A stretch of DNA of 64,000 nt from CAYFPS01 sp964345075 (lineage in GTDB: Bacteria > CAIWAD01), in NCBI GenBank assembly GCA_964345075.1, contig CAYFPS010000009.1, positions 1-64,000 of the forward strand, in the 5' to 3' direction. The first letter of the stretch is position 1. Each line of letters begins with the position of its first letter. Under the pieces are notes generated by a model. It saw nothing but the letters and a program-made list of their open reading frames with translations. It was not told the origin of the DNA and did not search any database. The position numbers were made by a program, and so were the translations under genes. Positions 33,672-42,993 of the stretch are shown here, one piece after another.

Positions 33672-36600
33672 TACTTCAGCAGCATCAGTTTGCGGCTTTC
33701 GGCCTGTCCATCCGCCACGACCTGCAGGAAGTAGATTCCACTGGCCAATTCGGAGGCGTCAATCCGCAGCATGTGAGAGCCTGCCGGCATGTCCTCGTCA
33801 ACCAGCAGCTTAAGCTGTTGCCCGCGCAGGTTGTACAGCGCGGCCTGCACAGCCACGCTCTGAGCCAGCACAACTTCGATTTGTGTCACAGGATTGAAGG
33901 GATTGGGCCAGGCCTGTCCAAGGGTGAACAGCTCCGGCTGGACCTGCGCTGGTGAGAGCTCCGTATCAAAATCATTGACCACACGCAGGTTGTCGGCGAA
34001 ATAGCCGACCCGAGGCTGCGCCTCATCGTCATCGGCCTGAAAGCGGAAGCGCAGCATCATGCCGGATTGCCCCTCATAATCATCAAGCGGGATCTCGCTT
34101 TCGGTCCAGGGCAGGATGCCCGTGCGGTGTGCCAGCAGCTGCCAGCTAAGACCTTCGTCCAGACTGATCTCGAGCGAGACTTCATCATCCCCGGTTTCAA
34201 TGAAGTAGCTCTCCCAAAGGATGAGTGCGGGATGCGTTGTCTCACGCAGGTCGAGACGGCCCTTCCAGGTAGCTATGCCCTCGGCCCCGGCCTCGTAGAA
34301 GCCATCTTCACCCGTACCCAGCGAACGCTCTCCGTCGTATACGCGCAGGTTCTGGCTGACCCAGACACCCTCCAACTCCCAATCCGGCAGAAGTTGATTT
34401 TCAAAATCGTCGAGCAGGCTTTCGCTACCCAGTCCAATCGAAATCGTCTCGCTGTAGGCTTCGTTCTGGGCGGCAGCAGCATCCACGACAAAGAGTCTGA
34501 AACTGGCTTCTGTCAGCGCTTCTTCGGGATGGAAATCCACCAGCCTGCGCCAGTAGCCGTCCTCTTCAAGTTCAAGCATGTCCAGCGACTGCCAGTTCTC
34601 AAGACCATCGGAGCTCCACTGCAGCTCAACCAGACTGGGCGCAAGTTCCAGATTATCTTCGGCCTCAACTTCAATCGACCAGATGGCGCTGTAGCCGGGC
34701 ACGCTTGTCGGGCCGCGCAGCCATTCAACCGTCGGGGCGATCAGATCCTCACCGATGCGGAAGCTGAAGTAATCGTTCGGATTCACAGGCAAGTAGGCCA
34801 GGAAGCCATCGGCACCTTCCGCTTCAAGGCGGTATTCGATCTCCTGCTCCCAGAATGTGCCGGGAATCAAGGCGGACCAGACGCCTTGCGACTCCTCCAT
34901 CTGAAGCGTGCTGACTTCGCCGGCATCCACCCGGTAGAAGAGTTCAAAGCGTGATACATTTGGATTCGAATCGTGGAAGCTTGCCTCAATCAGCACTTCC
35001 TGCTCGCTGTCTTCGCGATCACCAAGCGGCTCGTGCACAATCGAAGTCGGGCTGACAAAACCCAGGAAGCTCAGGTCGTCGATAAACCAGCCAGCGTCGG
35101 TCACATAGCCATCGCTCATGAAGTTGAAACGAATGGCAACCATGTCGCCGGGGGCGGTCATGTCGGTAAGATCGACATCCACCCGCTCCCAGCCTTCACT
35201 GTAACCGGTAAAGGCCGGAACGCCGGGCACCATGTTATTGCTGGGCGTTGTAAAATCATAGCCACCCATGGGCGTTACCACTTCCCAATCGCCTTCATTG
35301 ATCGAAACTTCCAGATTGGCACCGTCCCAACCCTCTTCAATGGCCATCCAGCCGTGGAAGCTGAAGATGACCTGATCCTCGTCGAAAATCTCCTGCACGG
35401 GCAGGATAACACGACCGATCTGATTGTCAGCGTAGTTGCCAGCAAGGCCGGTAGCCCAGCACAATTCACCCTCGACCGCACTGTTCGGGCCGGATTGGGG
35501 CGCACCCCATTGCCAGCAGTCTGTGTTGATTACACTGGCCCAGGCTTCAACCTCGAAGCCCTGCTGCAGACCCGCTTCCCAGAGGAAGCGCGTGCGATAC
35601 ACATTTTCAGGAGCGCCAGCTGGCGCAACTACATCCACACCGGCCGCATTGATGACGCGGGCGTAATACAAAAGCAGTGTATTCCAGGGCATTCCAGGCA
35701 GCTGGGCAGTCCAAGTACCGTCGCCCTCGTTTGTCATTTCCAGAACCTGCTCATCTTCGCCGGGCGTCCACCAGACAATCTCAACCCGCTCCGGCACAAG
35801 GAAGCCGGGTGCATCAAGCACGGCACTGACATCAAGCGGAATCATCGGGTCGCTGATGAAGGCCGGTTCGCTCAGGGCAAATTCCGTGTAATATACGGCC
35901 ATTTCCGTGCCGATGCCGTGGGCGTTGAAGGCATCATTGATCTGCTCGAAATTCGGTGTAAGATTGCTCAGATCATTGTCGTCGTCATCCAGCACCAGGA
36001 TCTCAAGGAAGTACTCGAAGCTGGCACGGCCCAGATCCGGATCATCAGGCGTGCCCCAGCGGGCATAGTGATAGAAGGGCCGCACAGCCTCCAGCCCCAG
36101 CGCCTGCCGAAGATCGTACATGGCACAACCCAGTATCAAGCCATCAGTATGAACCTGATTGACGATGTTCTCCGGATAGCGGTTGTTGTTGTCCAGATCA
36201 CGAATGAACCAACCGGGACTTACGAAGCTCTCATCCTGCAGATAGATGGCCGTGACGTCGGCCAGGCCTTCGTGCATGGCGCCATTGGTCATGCCCCACT
36301 GGCTGCCGGCCTGCATGTACTGTCGATCATTAATGCCGTGTCCATATTCGTGATACACAACGCCGGCAACGCGGGCCGTGTTCGGGCAACCGCCACCCTC
36401 TTCAAAGAAGTTGATGCTGCTGCCGTCCCAGTAAGCATTGCAGGTCTGGTTGATGTTGATGCGGACCGGCAGGGCTTCATCCAGGCCGGTAAAGCTCTCA
36501 TCCATGTTCTTGATAAAATCATGGACGCGCGTCGTGTGGTGATAGGCGTCGAGCTCCACGATGCTGGCCTGATCGGTTTCCACAAGCTGCGTCTGTCCGT

Positions 36601-37585
36601 CTTCATCCACCAGCAGGCTGAACGTTGAGTTGGCATCAGCCTGATTTTGCACATGAGCATAGCGGCCGTAGAAGCTGCCGGAAAGCGACCAGGGACCTGT
36701 ACCCGTGGCATCTTCCCAGATCCAGTTGCCGGCTTCATCACTGATCAGCTCCGCGCCATCCAGCTCAAAGTAGAGGTGCGGCAGCGGCTGGGGCAGATCT
36801 GCGTCTGAGGGCTGCTGTTCTTCCACCAGTCCGTGGAGGCTGCCTTCCAGGTAGCGCACACGATTCCAGCTCCAGAGGATCTCGCCGTTTACAGCATCAA
36901 TAAAGAGCTGCCAGCGCTGCTCGGCATCGGCCAGATCCAGTCTGACCGGCCAGACCGGCCGAAAATCGAAGGCCTTTTCACCCAGCAGGGGAAGCAGCAT
37001 CCAGTCCTCGGCGACTTCCAGATCAATCACTTCATGGTCCAGACTTGCCGAACGGGCGAAATCGGCAGCATCGCCCGCGCTCAGGCGGGGCGCGGGTGCA
37101 CTGATCTCGGGGTGCAGGTCGCTGCCGGCCAGCAGCAGCAATCCATCCTGTGATACACGAAAGCTCAGTTCCGACTCCAGCACCTGATGTCCCTGCCAGA
37201 GCTGCCGGTAATGGGCATACCAGATATCCCCGTGCAGGCCGAGGTGGGCGACTTCCAGATTCTCCAGCCCGGCATCCTTGCCGCCAGTGAAGAGACCATT
37301 ATGCTCGGCCAGAAAGGCCCGCAGGGCGGTATCCAGTTCGGCCTCGCCAAAATCTTCGCTTAAGCCCAGCGGCAAGCCCTGGCCCATGGCGCGATGCGGA
37401 AAAGCGTGAAAGCGATCCCTGTCCATGATCATCCACCGCTTTTCCTGCGCAAAGTCTGTCCACTGGGCACCCGGACTTAGCCGGTCCTGCTCCATGATGC
37501 CCACACGGGCCTGCGGCAGGTCGACGGTCGTCAGGTTTGCCGCAAGCATTGGCGCAAGCGCAAGCATCAGGAAAAGCTTCTTCAT
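33671..37585 (-). CDS. secreted M36-type zinc metalloprotease with sorting tail
   Basis: The order is: signal peptide (residues 1-17); an FTP/PepSY-like propeptide (about 60-230); a peptidase domain with HEYGH (about 411-415) and EGLADV (Glu about 438), matching the HExxH...E zinc site of fungalysin-like enzymes. The last 80 residues are a FlgD/Por-like tail (PNPFNPVTQIEVVL ... LASGIYFLQVVADG). Between them lie jelly-roll modules (QIGRVILPVQEIF, GWFIDDLSFLGF, GYFADNLRVVND) like those of the protein at 19999. It is probably an exported or surface-bound protein-degrading enzyme activated by removal of the propeptide. Confidence 0.85.
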   Translation of the reverse strand: MKKLFLMLALAPMLAANLTTVDLPQARVGIMEQDRLSPGAQWTDFAQEKRWMIMDRDRFHAFPHRAMGQGLPLGLSEDFGEAELDTALRAFLAEHNGLFTGGKDAGLENLEVAHLGLHGDIWYAHYRQLWQGHQVLESELSFRVSQDGLLLLAGSDLHPEISAPAPRLSAGDAADFARSASLDHEVIDLEVAEDWMLLPLLGEKAFDFRPVWPVRLDLADAEQRWQLFIDAVNGEILWSWNRVRYLEGSLHGLVEEQQPSDADLPQPLPHLYFELDGAELISDEAGNWIWEDATGTGPWSLSGSFYGRYAHVQNQADANSTFSLLVDEDGQTQLVETDQASIVELDAYHHTTRVHDFIKNMDESFTGLDEALPVRININQTCNAYWDGSSINFFEEGGGCPNTARVAGVVYHEYGHGINDRQYMQAGSQWGMTNGAMHEGLADVTAIYLQDESFVSPGWFIRDLDNNNRYPENIVNQVHTDGLILGCAMYDLRQALGLEAVRPFYHYARWGTPDDPDLGRASFEYFLEILVLDDDDNDLSNLTPNFEQINDAFNAHGIGTEMAVYYTEFALSEPAFISDPMIPLDVSAVLDAPGFLVPERVEIVWWTPGEDEQVLEMTNEGDGTWTAQLPGMPWNTLLLYYARVINAAGVDVVAPAGAPENVYRTRFLWEAGLQQGFEVEAWASVINTDCWQWGAPQSGPNSAVEGELCWATGLAGNYADNQIGRVILPVQEIFDEDQVIFSFHGWMAIEEGWDGANLEVSINEGDWEVVTPMGGYDFTTPSNNMVPGVPAFTGYSEGWERVDVDLTDMTAPGDMVAIRFNFMSDGYVTDAGWFIDDLSFLGFVSPTSIVHEPLGDREDSEQEVLIEASFHDSNPNVSRFELFYRVDAGEVSTLQMEESQGVWSALIPGTFWEQEIEYRLEAEGADGFLAYLPVNPNDYFSFRIGEDLIAPTVEWLRGPTSVPGYSAIWSIEVEAEDNLELAPSLVELQWSSDGLENWQSLDMLELEEDGYWRRLVDFHPEEALTEASFRLFVVDAAAAQNEAYSETISIGLGSESLLDDFENQLLPDWELEGVWVSQNLRVYDGERSLGTGEDGFYEAGAEGIATWKGRLDLRETTHPALILWESYFIETGDDEVSLEISLDEGLSWQLLAHRTGILPWTESEIPLDDYEGQSGMMLRFRFQADDDEAQPRVGYFADNLRVVNDFDTELSPAQVQPELFTLGQAWPNPFNPVTQIEVVLAQSVAVQAALYNLRGQQLKLLVDEDMPAGSHMLRIDASELASGIYFLQVVADGQAESRKLMLLK

Positions 37586-37612
37586 GGTTTTCTCTCCATA
37601 CGAATGTTCGAA

Positions 37613-37637
37613 GTTTCAGCCCCGAAAAGGCTGAAAC
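37613..37637. promoter_or_regulatory. hairpin in the protease 5' region
   Basis: GTTTCAGCC (37613-37621) and GGCTGAAAC (37629-37637) form a perfect nine-base-pair stem with a seven-base loop between mtaB and the protease gene. No T-run follows on the minus strand, so a leader structure or operator is as likely as a terminator. Confidence 0.45.
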
Positions 37638-37674
37638 GGTCACCGCTGATTCAGAACCGGACAAGATGCAAAAG

Positions 37675-39006
37675 TCAGGCCAGAGGCTTGGCTACAAGCA
37701 GATCACCGTCCCGGGAACTCAGTCTCAGCTCGATTTCCCTGCCTGCATAGCCCTCAGCGGCTTCACCGGCAGGCAGTTGAAACTCTACGCGGGCATATTC
37801 CGGTGTAAAGCCGAAGAGCGAACCCGACTGTTCGCGGCCTTCAAGCAGCACCTTGCGCCGGGCACCGATCAGTGAGTCCAGATGGCGGGATTTCAGTTCT
37901 TCGCCCAGTGCCAGAAGCTCACGGCTGCGGGCCTTGCGCAGCTCGCGTGATACAGGATCGGGCAGGCTGGCGGCGCGGGTTCCGGCGCGTTCGCTGTAGG
38001 GAAAGACGTGCAGATAGGTAAAGGGGCCGGTCTCCAGCAGGCTGCGCGTATCGGCAAAGTCCTCTTCACGCTCACCGGGAAAGCCGACGATCACATCCGT
38101 ACCCAGCCCGCCCGCCGGCATGCGCGCCCCAATGCGCTGGCAGAGATCCAGCAGACCTTCCCGCGTGATACGCCGCTTCATGGCTTCCAGAATTCGGTCC
38201 GATCCACTTTGAATGGCCGTGTGAATGTGCGGGCAGAAGCGCTCCTCCGAGGCCATCTGATCAAGTAGAGCGTCACTGATATCCCAGGGCTCGATCGAGC
38301 TGATGCGAAGACGGGCAAGGCCATCCAGCTGAAGCAGGCGCTCACAGAGCCAGGCCAGATCTTTGGCGGGCTCCAGATCGCGGCCGTAGTCGCCAATGTG
38401 CACGCCGGTCAGCACGAATTCCTGAAAGCCATTGTCCAGCAGTTTGCGCGCCTGCTCAAGGACATCTTCGGGCAGCATGCTGCGACTGCGCCCGCGGGTG
38501 AAGGGAATGATGCAAAAGCTGCAGAAAACATCGCAGCCGTCCTGAATCTTCAAATAAGCGCGGGTCTGGCGCTCGAAGCCTTCCAGCTGCAGAAGTTCGC
38601 GATCGTTGGCGCGCGCGGGCCGTGATACAAGGATCCGCGCTTCTTCCTGCTTGCCCCAATCCGTGATCAGCTCCGGCAGGCGGCGCTTTTCCTGATTGCC
38701 CATCACATAGTCGACACCCGGAATCCGCGCGAGCTCTTCAGCGGCGGCCTGACCATAGCAGCCCATGACCACGACCAGTGCCTCGGGATTGCGCCTGATT
38801 GCATTTCGCACCAGCTGACGGGCCTTCTGATCCGCCCTGTCCGTCACCGTGCAGGTGTCGATCAAGACCAGATCCGGCTCTTCGCCAGTGGCCGCCGTAT
38901 GCCAGCCCAGACGGCGGTACTGCCCCACCACCGCTTCCGTCTCGTAGTGATTGAGTTTGCAGCCCAGCGTGTGGAATTCGATGGCGCGTGATTTGGAATC
39001 AGTCAT
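37675..39006 (-). CDS. mtaB: tRNA (t6A37) methylthiotransferase MtaB
   Basis: This radical SAM enzyme adds a methylthio group to threonylcarbamoyl-adenosine 37 of tRNAs. The UPF0004 domain has its three cysteines in LGCKLN, DTCTVT and GCYGQ. The radical SAM cluster motif is CDVFCSFC (about residues 140-147), followed by IIPFTRGRSRS, typical of MtaB rather than MiaB or RimO. A TRAM domain closes the protein. The start at 39006 gives the usual N-terminus but has no Shine-Dalgarno sequence and lies four bases after the T-run of the rpsA terminator. The start 14 codons earlier would lie inside that hairpin. Confidence 0.92.
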   Translation of the reverse strand: MTDSKSRAIEFHTLGCKLNHYETEAVVGQYRRLGWHTAATGEEPDLVLIDTCTVTDRADQKARQLVRNAIRRNPEALVVVMGCYGQAAAEELARIPGVDYVMGNQEKRRLPELITDWGKQEEARILVSRPARANDRELLQLEGFERQTRAYLKIQDGCDVFCSFCIIPFTRGRSRSMLPEDVLEQARKLLDNGFQEFVLTGVHIGDYGRDLEPAKDLAWLCERLLQLDGLARLRISSIEPWDISDALLDQMASEERFCPHIHTAIQSGSDRILEAMKRRITREGLLDLCQRIGARMPAGGLGTDVIVGFPGEREEDFADTRSLLETGPFTYLHVFPYSERAGTRAASLPDPVSRELRKARSRELLALGEELKSRHLDSLIGARRKVLLEGREQSGSLFGFTPEYARVEFQLPAGEAAEGYAGREIELRLSSRDGDLLVAKPLA

Positions 39007-39009
39007 TGC

Positions 39010-39042
39010 AAAAAACGGTCCGCCAGCATGACTGACGGACCG
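39010..39042 (-). terminator. rho-independent terminator of rpsA
   Basis: CGGTCCG and CGGACCG arms plus CAG/CTG near the tip form a hairpin followed by six T on the minus strand, 25 bases after the rpsA stop and directly before mtaB. Confidence 0.8.
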
Positions 39043-39066
39043 CTCCATTTGGACAAAAGAAAGGCA

Positions 39067-40854
39067 TCAGGCCTCGCTGTCATCTCCGGCTTCTTCAGAA
39101 GCGGAGTCAGCACCTTCAACCAGACCGGCACTGCGGAAGGCATCGGCCATGGCATTGCCACCACCACTGCCACCGCGGCTGCTCTTCTTGTACTCGGCGA
39201 CGGCCTTGGCTTCCTCGCTCATCTGACGCGGGGTGGCAAGAATGACCTTCTTGTTCTCGCTATCGTACTCGATCACGCGGAAGACGCTCGTGTCGCCTTC
39301 GGCCAGCGTGACCTTGTTGCCTTCGGCATCGGTGGGACGAAGCTTGGAATTGGGCACGAAGCCTTCCAGACCGTGGGGCAGGTTGACCACCACACCCTTG
39401 TCGATGACCTTGGCCACTTCGCACTCGACTTCGCTGCCGACGCTGTATTCCTGCTCGAAATTGTCCCAGGGATTGATCTCAAGCTGCTTGACGCCCAGCG
39501 CGATGCGACGCTCGTCGCGGTCGAAGGAAAGCACCTGCACCTTGATCTTCTCGTCCTTCTTGATCATCTCGCCCGGGTGGCGCAGCTTGCGCGTCCAGCT
39601 GAGATCGCTGATGTGCACCAAACCTTCGATGCCGGCTTCCAGCTCGACGAAAACGCCGAAGGGAACCAGATCGCGCACCAGACCTTCGTGGACGCTGCCG
39701 ACCGCGTACTTCTCGGCCAGGGCTTCCCAGGGATTGTCCTCGGTCTGCTTCAGACCAAGGCTGATCTTGCGCTCGTCCTTGCGGACTTCCAGGACCATCA
39801 CTTCCACTTCCTCGCCCACACTCAGAATCTGGGAAGGATGCTTGACGTGCTGGGTCCAGCTCATCTCGGAAATGTGGATCAGGCCTTCGACGCCGGCAGC
39901 CAGCTCGACAAAGGCGCCGTAGCGGGTGAGGCTGACAACCTTGCCGCTGACCTTGGATTCAATCGGGAAGCGCTCCTCGACATCGTTCCAGGGGTGCTCC
40001 TGCAGCTGCTTGAGACCAATGGAGATACGATTGCGCTCGCGGTCGAAGTTGAGAACCTTGACCGTGATCTTCTGATCCAGCTTGACCACATCGGAAGGAT
40101 GATTCACGCGGCCCCAGGACAGGTCCGTGATGTGCAGCAGTCCGTCCACTCCGCCCAGGTCGACGAAGACGCCGAAGTTGGTGATGTTCTTGACCACACC
40201 TTCGCGAATCTGGCCAACTTCCAGCTCGGCCAGCACCTTCTCGCGGATCTCGCGCATATCCTCTTCGATCAGGACCTTGCGGCTGACCACGATATTCTTG
40301 CGGGCATCGTTAATCTTGACGATGCGGAAGTCCATCTTCTTGCCGATCAGGCTGTCGAAGTCGCGCACGGGGTGAATGTCAATCTGGGAGCCGGGCAGGA
40401 AGGCATCGATGCCCATCATGTCCACGACCAGACCACCCTTGATGCGGCGCACGACCTTGCCTTCGATCACGCTGCCATCCGTCTCCAGCTGCTTGAGTTC
40501 CATCCAGGTGCGCTCGACGTCGGCGCGCTTCTTGGAAATCTGCAGGGCGCCATTGGCGCCTTCGAACTTCTCGATGAAGACCTGAACAGGGTCGCCGACC
40601 TTCAGGTTGGCGGGATCATCGAACTCGTCGATGGAAACAAAACCTTCGGACTTGAAGCCGATGTCAATGGCTACGTCACGGTCGGTAATGTTGACAATCT
40701 TGCCTTCAGTGATCGAGTTTTCCTCGTTGTCCTTGAAGGTCTTGTCGTAAAGAGCCTCGAGCTCCTGCTGTTCGTTTGCGGCGTAGCCGAATTCATCGTT
40801 GAAGATGTTGTCGTCACCAAAGCCGGTCGGGATGTGCTTGCTGTCTTGCGACAT
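39067..40854 (-). CDS. rpsA: 30S ribosomal protein S1
   Basis: S1 binds mRNA at the ribosome. Six S1 (OB-fold) repeats are visible, with repeated signatures such as GRVVRRIKGGLVVDM-like, NFGVFVDLGGVDGLLHITDLSW, YGAFVELAAGVEGLIHISEMSW and FGVFVELEAGIEGLVHISDLSW. The chosen ATG (40854) gives 595 residues starting MSQDSKHIPTGFGDD, with AGGAT nine bases upstream. A longer reading of 21 residues is not supported. The C-terminus is a Gly/Ser-rich then acidic tail. A good sigma70-like promoter lies upstream and a terminator downstream, so it is likely a single-gene unit. Confidence 0.96.
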   Translation of the reverse strand: MSQDSKHIPTGFGDDNIFNDEFGYAANEQQELEALYDKTFKDNEENSITEGKIVNITDRDVAIDIGFKSEGFVSIDEFDDPANLKVGDPVQVFIEKFEGANGALQISKKRADVERTWMELKQLETDGSVIEGKVVRRIKGGLVVDMMGIDAFLPGSQIDIHPVRDFDSLIGKKMDFRIVKINDARKNIVVSRKVLIEEDMREIREKVLAELEVGQIREGVVKNITNFGVFVDLGGVDGLLHITDLSWGRVNHPSDVVKLDQKITVKVLNFDRERNRISIGLKQLQEHPWNDVEERFPIESKVSGKVVSLTRYGAFVELAAGVEGLIHISEMSWTQHVKHPSQILSVGEEVEVMVLEVRKDERKISLGLKQTEDNPWEALAEKYAVGSVHEGLVRDLVPFGVFVELEAGIEGLVHISDLSWTRKLRHPGEMIKKDEKIKVQVLSFDRDERRIALGVKQLEINPWDNFEQEYSVGSEVECEVAKVIDKGVVVNLPHGLEGFVPNSKLRPTDAEGNKVTLAEGDTSVFRVIEYDSENKKVILATPRQMSEEAKAVAEYKKSSRGGSGGGNAMADAFRSAGLVEGADSASEEAGDDSEA

Positions 40855-40928
40855 GGTTGTTGATCCTGGTTCTTTTCGTTCTTGAATACGCGCCTTCAGC
40901 CGGTCGTAGCTGAACAAGGCAATCGGGC

Positions 40929-40957
40929 AATATAGGGGACAAAAGGCTGGAATTCAA
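40929..40957 (-). promoter_or_regulatory. sigma70-type promoter of rpsA
   Basis: On the minus strand TTGAAT (-35) and TATATT (-10) are separated by 17 bases, about 75 bases upstream of the rpsA start. Confidence 0.65.
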
Positions 40958-40963
40958 TGGCTT

Positions 40964-41620
40964 TCAGAGCCCGGACAACTCATTTCGCCTGCGGCACAGC
41001 TCGGGGATTGCCGTGGCCCGCGCGTGAACTTCACCAAGGCAGCTTTCACTGATCAATGAATCCAGCATGGCCGCACGAACAGCGCCTGCCGCCACCAGGC
41101 TAAAGCAATCGGCCAGTTGATGCTGCAAGCTGCCAAGCTCGCCCAGGTGATCGATGACCCTGCCCGCGCCACCGGAACTCAGAGCCCTGCTGAAGCCCAG
41201 TCCCGCAAGCTGGCGGGCTGCTCGCAGGGGATCAGGCAACAGGTCAAAGGCCTTGTGAAAACAAAGGGGCCGGCCGGCCGCTCTGGAAGCAAGCCGGCCA
41301 AGTTCCTTCAGGGGCAGTTCGCCATTTCCGCCAATCAGGCCCAGGGTGAATCCGTCGGCACCGGCAGCTCCAAGATCATCCATCTGGCGGGCCATCCAGT
41401 CGACTTCTTCGGCCGGGCAGGTGAAGGGTCCGGGCAGGGGCCGGATCAGGACCATGACAGGAATAGAGACAGCGCTCTTTACATGTTCAAGCAGGCTTGG
41501 CGCAGGCGTCAACCCATCCAGATCAAGCCACTGACAGAGTTCCAGACGATCTGCGCCAGACGCTTCGGCCTGGAGCGCCTGCTCCACGCTTATCACACAA
41601 GCTTCGATCAGCAGGGACAT
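40964..41620 (-). CDS. cutC: CutC family protein (copper homeostasis)
   Basis: The 218-residue sequence follows the CutC TIM-barrel pattern: IEACVISVEQALQAEASGADRLELC at the start, IPVMVLIRPLPGPF, GADGFTLGLIG, FHKAFDL and LSSGGAG. CutC was linked to copper tolerance in E. coli, but the enzymatic role is unsettled. The ATG overlaps the stop of the upstream aminotransferase by one base (TGATG), so the two are probably co-translated. No metal-binding cluster is obvious. Confidence 0.9.
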   Translation of the reverse strand: MSLLIEACVISVEQALQAEASGADRLELCQWLDLDGLTPAPSLLEHVKSAVSIPVMVLIRPLPGPFTCPAEEVDWMARQMDDLGAAGADGFTLGLIGGNGELPLKELGRLASRAAGRPLCFHKAFDLLPDPLRAARQLAGLGFSRALSSGGAGRVIDHLGELGSLQHQLADCFSLVAAGAVRAAMLDSLISESCLGEVHARATAIPELCRRRNELSGL

Positions 41621-42942
41621 CAGCGGCCGCGGTGATCCAGTGCAAAAGCGGAAAGGCGATTTTCCATGTCGATGTAGCGGGATTCGTCGGTAAAGCTGAC
41701 ACAGGCGCGCAAGCCCTCACGGCGTCTGGAGCCGGTAATCTCGAGCGTGATCATGGAGATTCCGTAACGCAACAGCTCCAGCAGCAGCTCGGGGCCGTCC
41801 ATGCCCGGCCAGCAAACGGTAAAGTAGAAGCCGTCACCGATGGGCTCGCCCAGGTCGTTGTCGTAGACCAGCTTGAAGCCATAATTGAGGAAGCAGGCCT
41901 TTAGCCAGCGGGCGCGGGAGGCGTATTCCTTCACATTTTCCAGGAAGGTGCGATCGCCGCGGTTGGCCATTTTCAACAGCGCGGTCAGGGCATACTGTCC
42001 TGAATGACTGACACCGGCTGTAGAAGCGTATAGACCGCCATGCACAAAGGCGTGCAGAAAGCGATCGGTGCCGCAATAAGCTTTCAGGTTTTCAAAGCGG
42101 CGCGCGGCCAGCTCCGGGCTCATGATCAATAGACCCACGCGCTGACCGGCAAAACTGAAGAGCTTGGATCCGGAAAGCAGCATGACCCAGGTTTTGCCCT
42201 TGCGCGCAACAGAGGGCTGGTAGGGCGGCTCGCCGGGAGTGAAAATATCCTGCCTGAGGTCCATGCCGAAGTAGGCGATGTCTTCAATCATCAGCACATC
42301 ATGGCGATTGCCGCATTCGGCCAGCCCGTCCAGTTCATCCTGCGTCAGGCAGATCCAGGCCGGATTGTTGGGGCTGGACCAGATCACGGCGGCGACATCG
42401 CCTTTGGCAAGTCGGGCATCAACGGGATTAAGCAGTTTTTCGCCACGATGGTCATAGAAGTCAATCGAGTCGATCTTCAGTCCGAAAAAACGCGCCTGAC
42501 TTTTATTGACAGGGAAGCCCGGATCCAGAAAGAGAATTGTATCACGGCCAGGCTTCATGCGGCTGGCAATGATCTGTGATACAAAACCGCCCTGCATGGC
42601 CCCGCAGGTTGGCAGGCAATGTTCCGGGCCGACGTCCACGCCCACGAAATTCCTGACAAAGCGGGCCGCTTCGTCCTTCAGCTCAGGAATACCGTCAAAG
42701 GGCGGGTAGATTCGCTGCACGCCCAGTTCACGAATGGCGCGGACCTCTTCCTCGACAGCTTCATTTGGAACGGGCAGATTGGGAATCCCGAACTCCATGC
42801 GAATGAAGGGGGATTCGAAATCGGCCTCCAGCACTTCGACCAGCTTTTTCAGTTCGCGAATGGCAAGTCGCGAGGAATCAAAGCCCAGCTCATCGATGCG
42901 CTGTGATACAAGTGCGGCTGAAAGTGGAAAAGGCACGGACAC
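41620..42942 (-). CDS. class I/II PLP-dependent aminotransferase
   Basis: This is a fold-type I aminotransferase of 440 residues. The pyridoxal-phosphate lysine is in LLSGSKLFSFAGQRVGL (about residue 250), with WSSPNNPAW (substrate and cofactor asparagine) and DVLMIEDIAYFGMD (cofactor aspartate) in the expected order. The N-terminus FGIPNLPVPNEAVE is typical of aspartate-aminotransferase relatives. The amino donor and product cannot be read from sequence. It sits with cutC inside the run that otherwise reads scpA-scpB-rluB-cmk-plsC-rpsA. Three GTGATACA octamers occur in it (42538, 42576, 42903), the highest local density in the window. Confidence 0.85.
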   Translation of the reverse strand: MSVPFPLSAALVSQRIDELGFDSSRLAIRELKKLVEVLEADFESPFIRMEFGIPNLPVPNEAVEEEVRAIRELGVQRIYPPFDGIPELKDEAARFVRNFVGVDVGPEHCLPTCGAMQGGFVSQIIASRMKPGRDTILFLDPGFPVNKSQARFFGLKIDSIDFYDHRGEKLLNPVDARLAKGDVAAVIWSSPNNPAWICLTQDELDGLAECGNRHDVLMIEDIAYFGMDLRQDIFTPGEPPYQPSVARKGKTWVMLLSGSKLFSFAGQRVGLLIMSPELAARRFENLKAYCGTDRFLHAFVHGGLYASTAGVSHSGQYALTALLKMANRGDRTFLENVKEYASRARWLKACFLNYGFKLVYDNDLGEPIGDGFYFTVCWPGMDGPELLLELLRYGISMITLEITGSRRREGLRACVSFTDESRYIDMENRLSAFALDHRGR

Positions 42943-42993
42943 CTCAGTTTTGTTAACAGAGTAACACCCTCTTGGCGCGAGAACAAGTTGCCC

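Noticed and set aside
34973..36628. 551-codon plus-strand frame opposite the metalloprotease
   Set aside because: It has no recognisable domain or ribosome site and is antisense to a protease with intact zinc-binding motifs.
39028..40863. 611-codon plus-strand frame opposite rpsA
   Set aside because: It mirrors the S1 repeats on the other strand. The S1 domains on the minus strand are unmistakable, so this frame is an antisense artefact.
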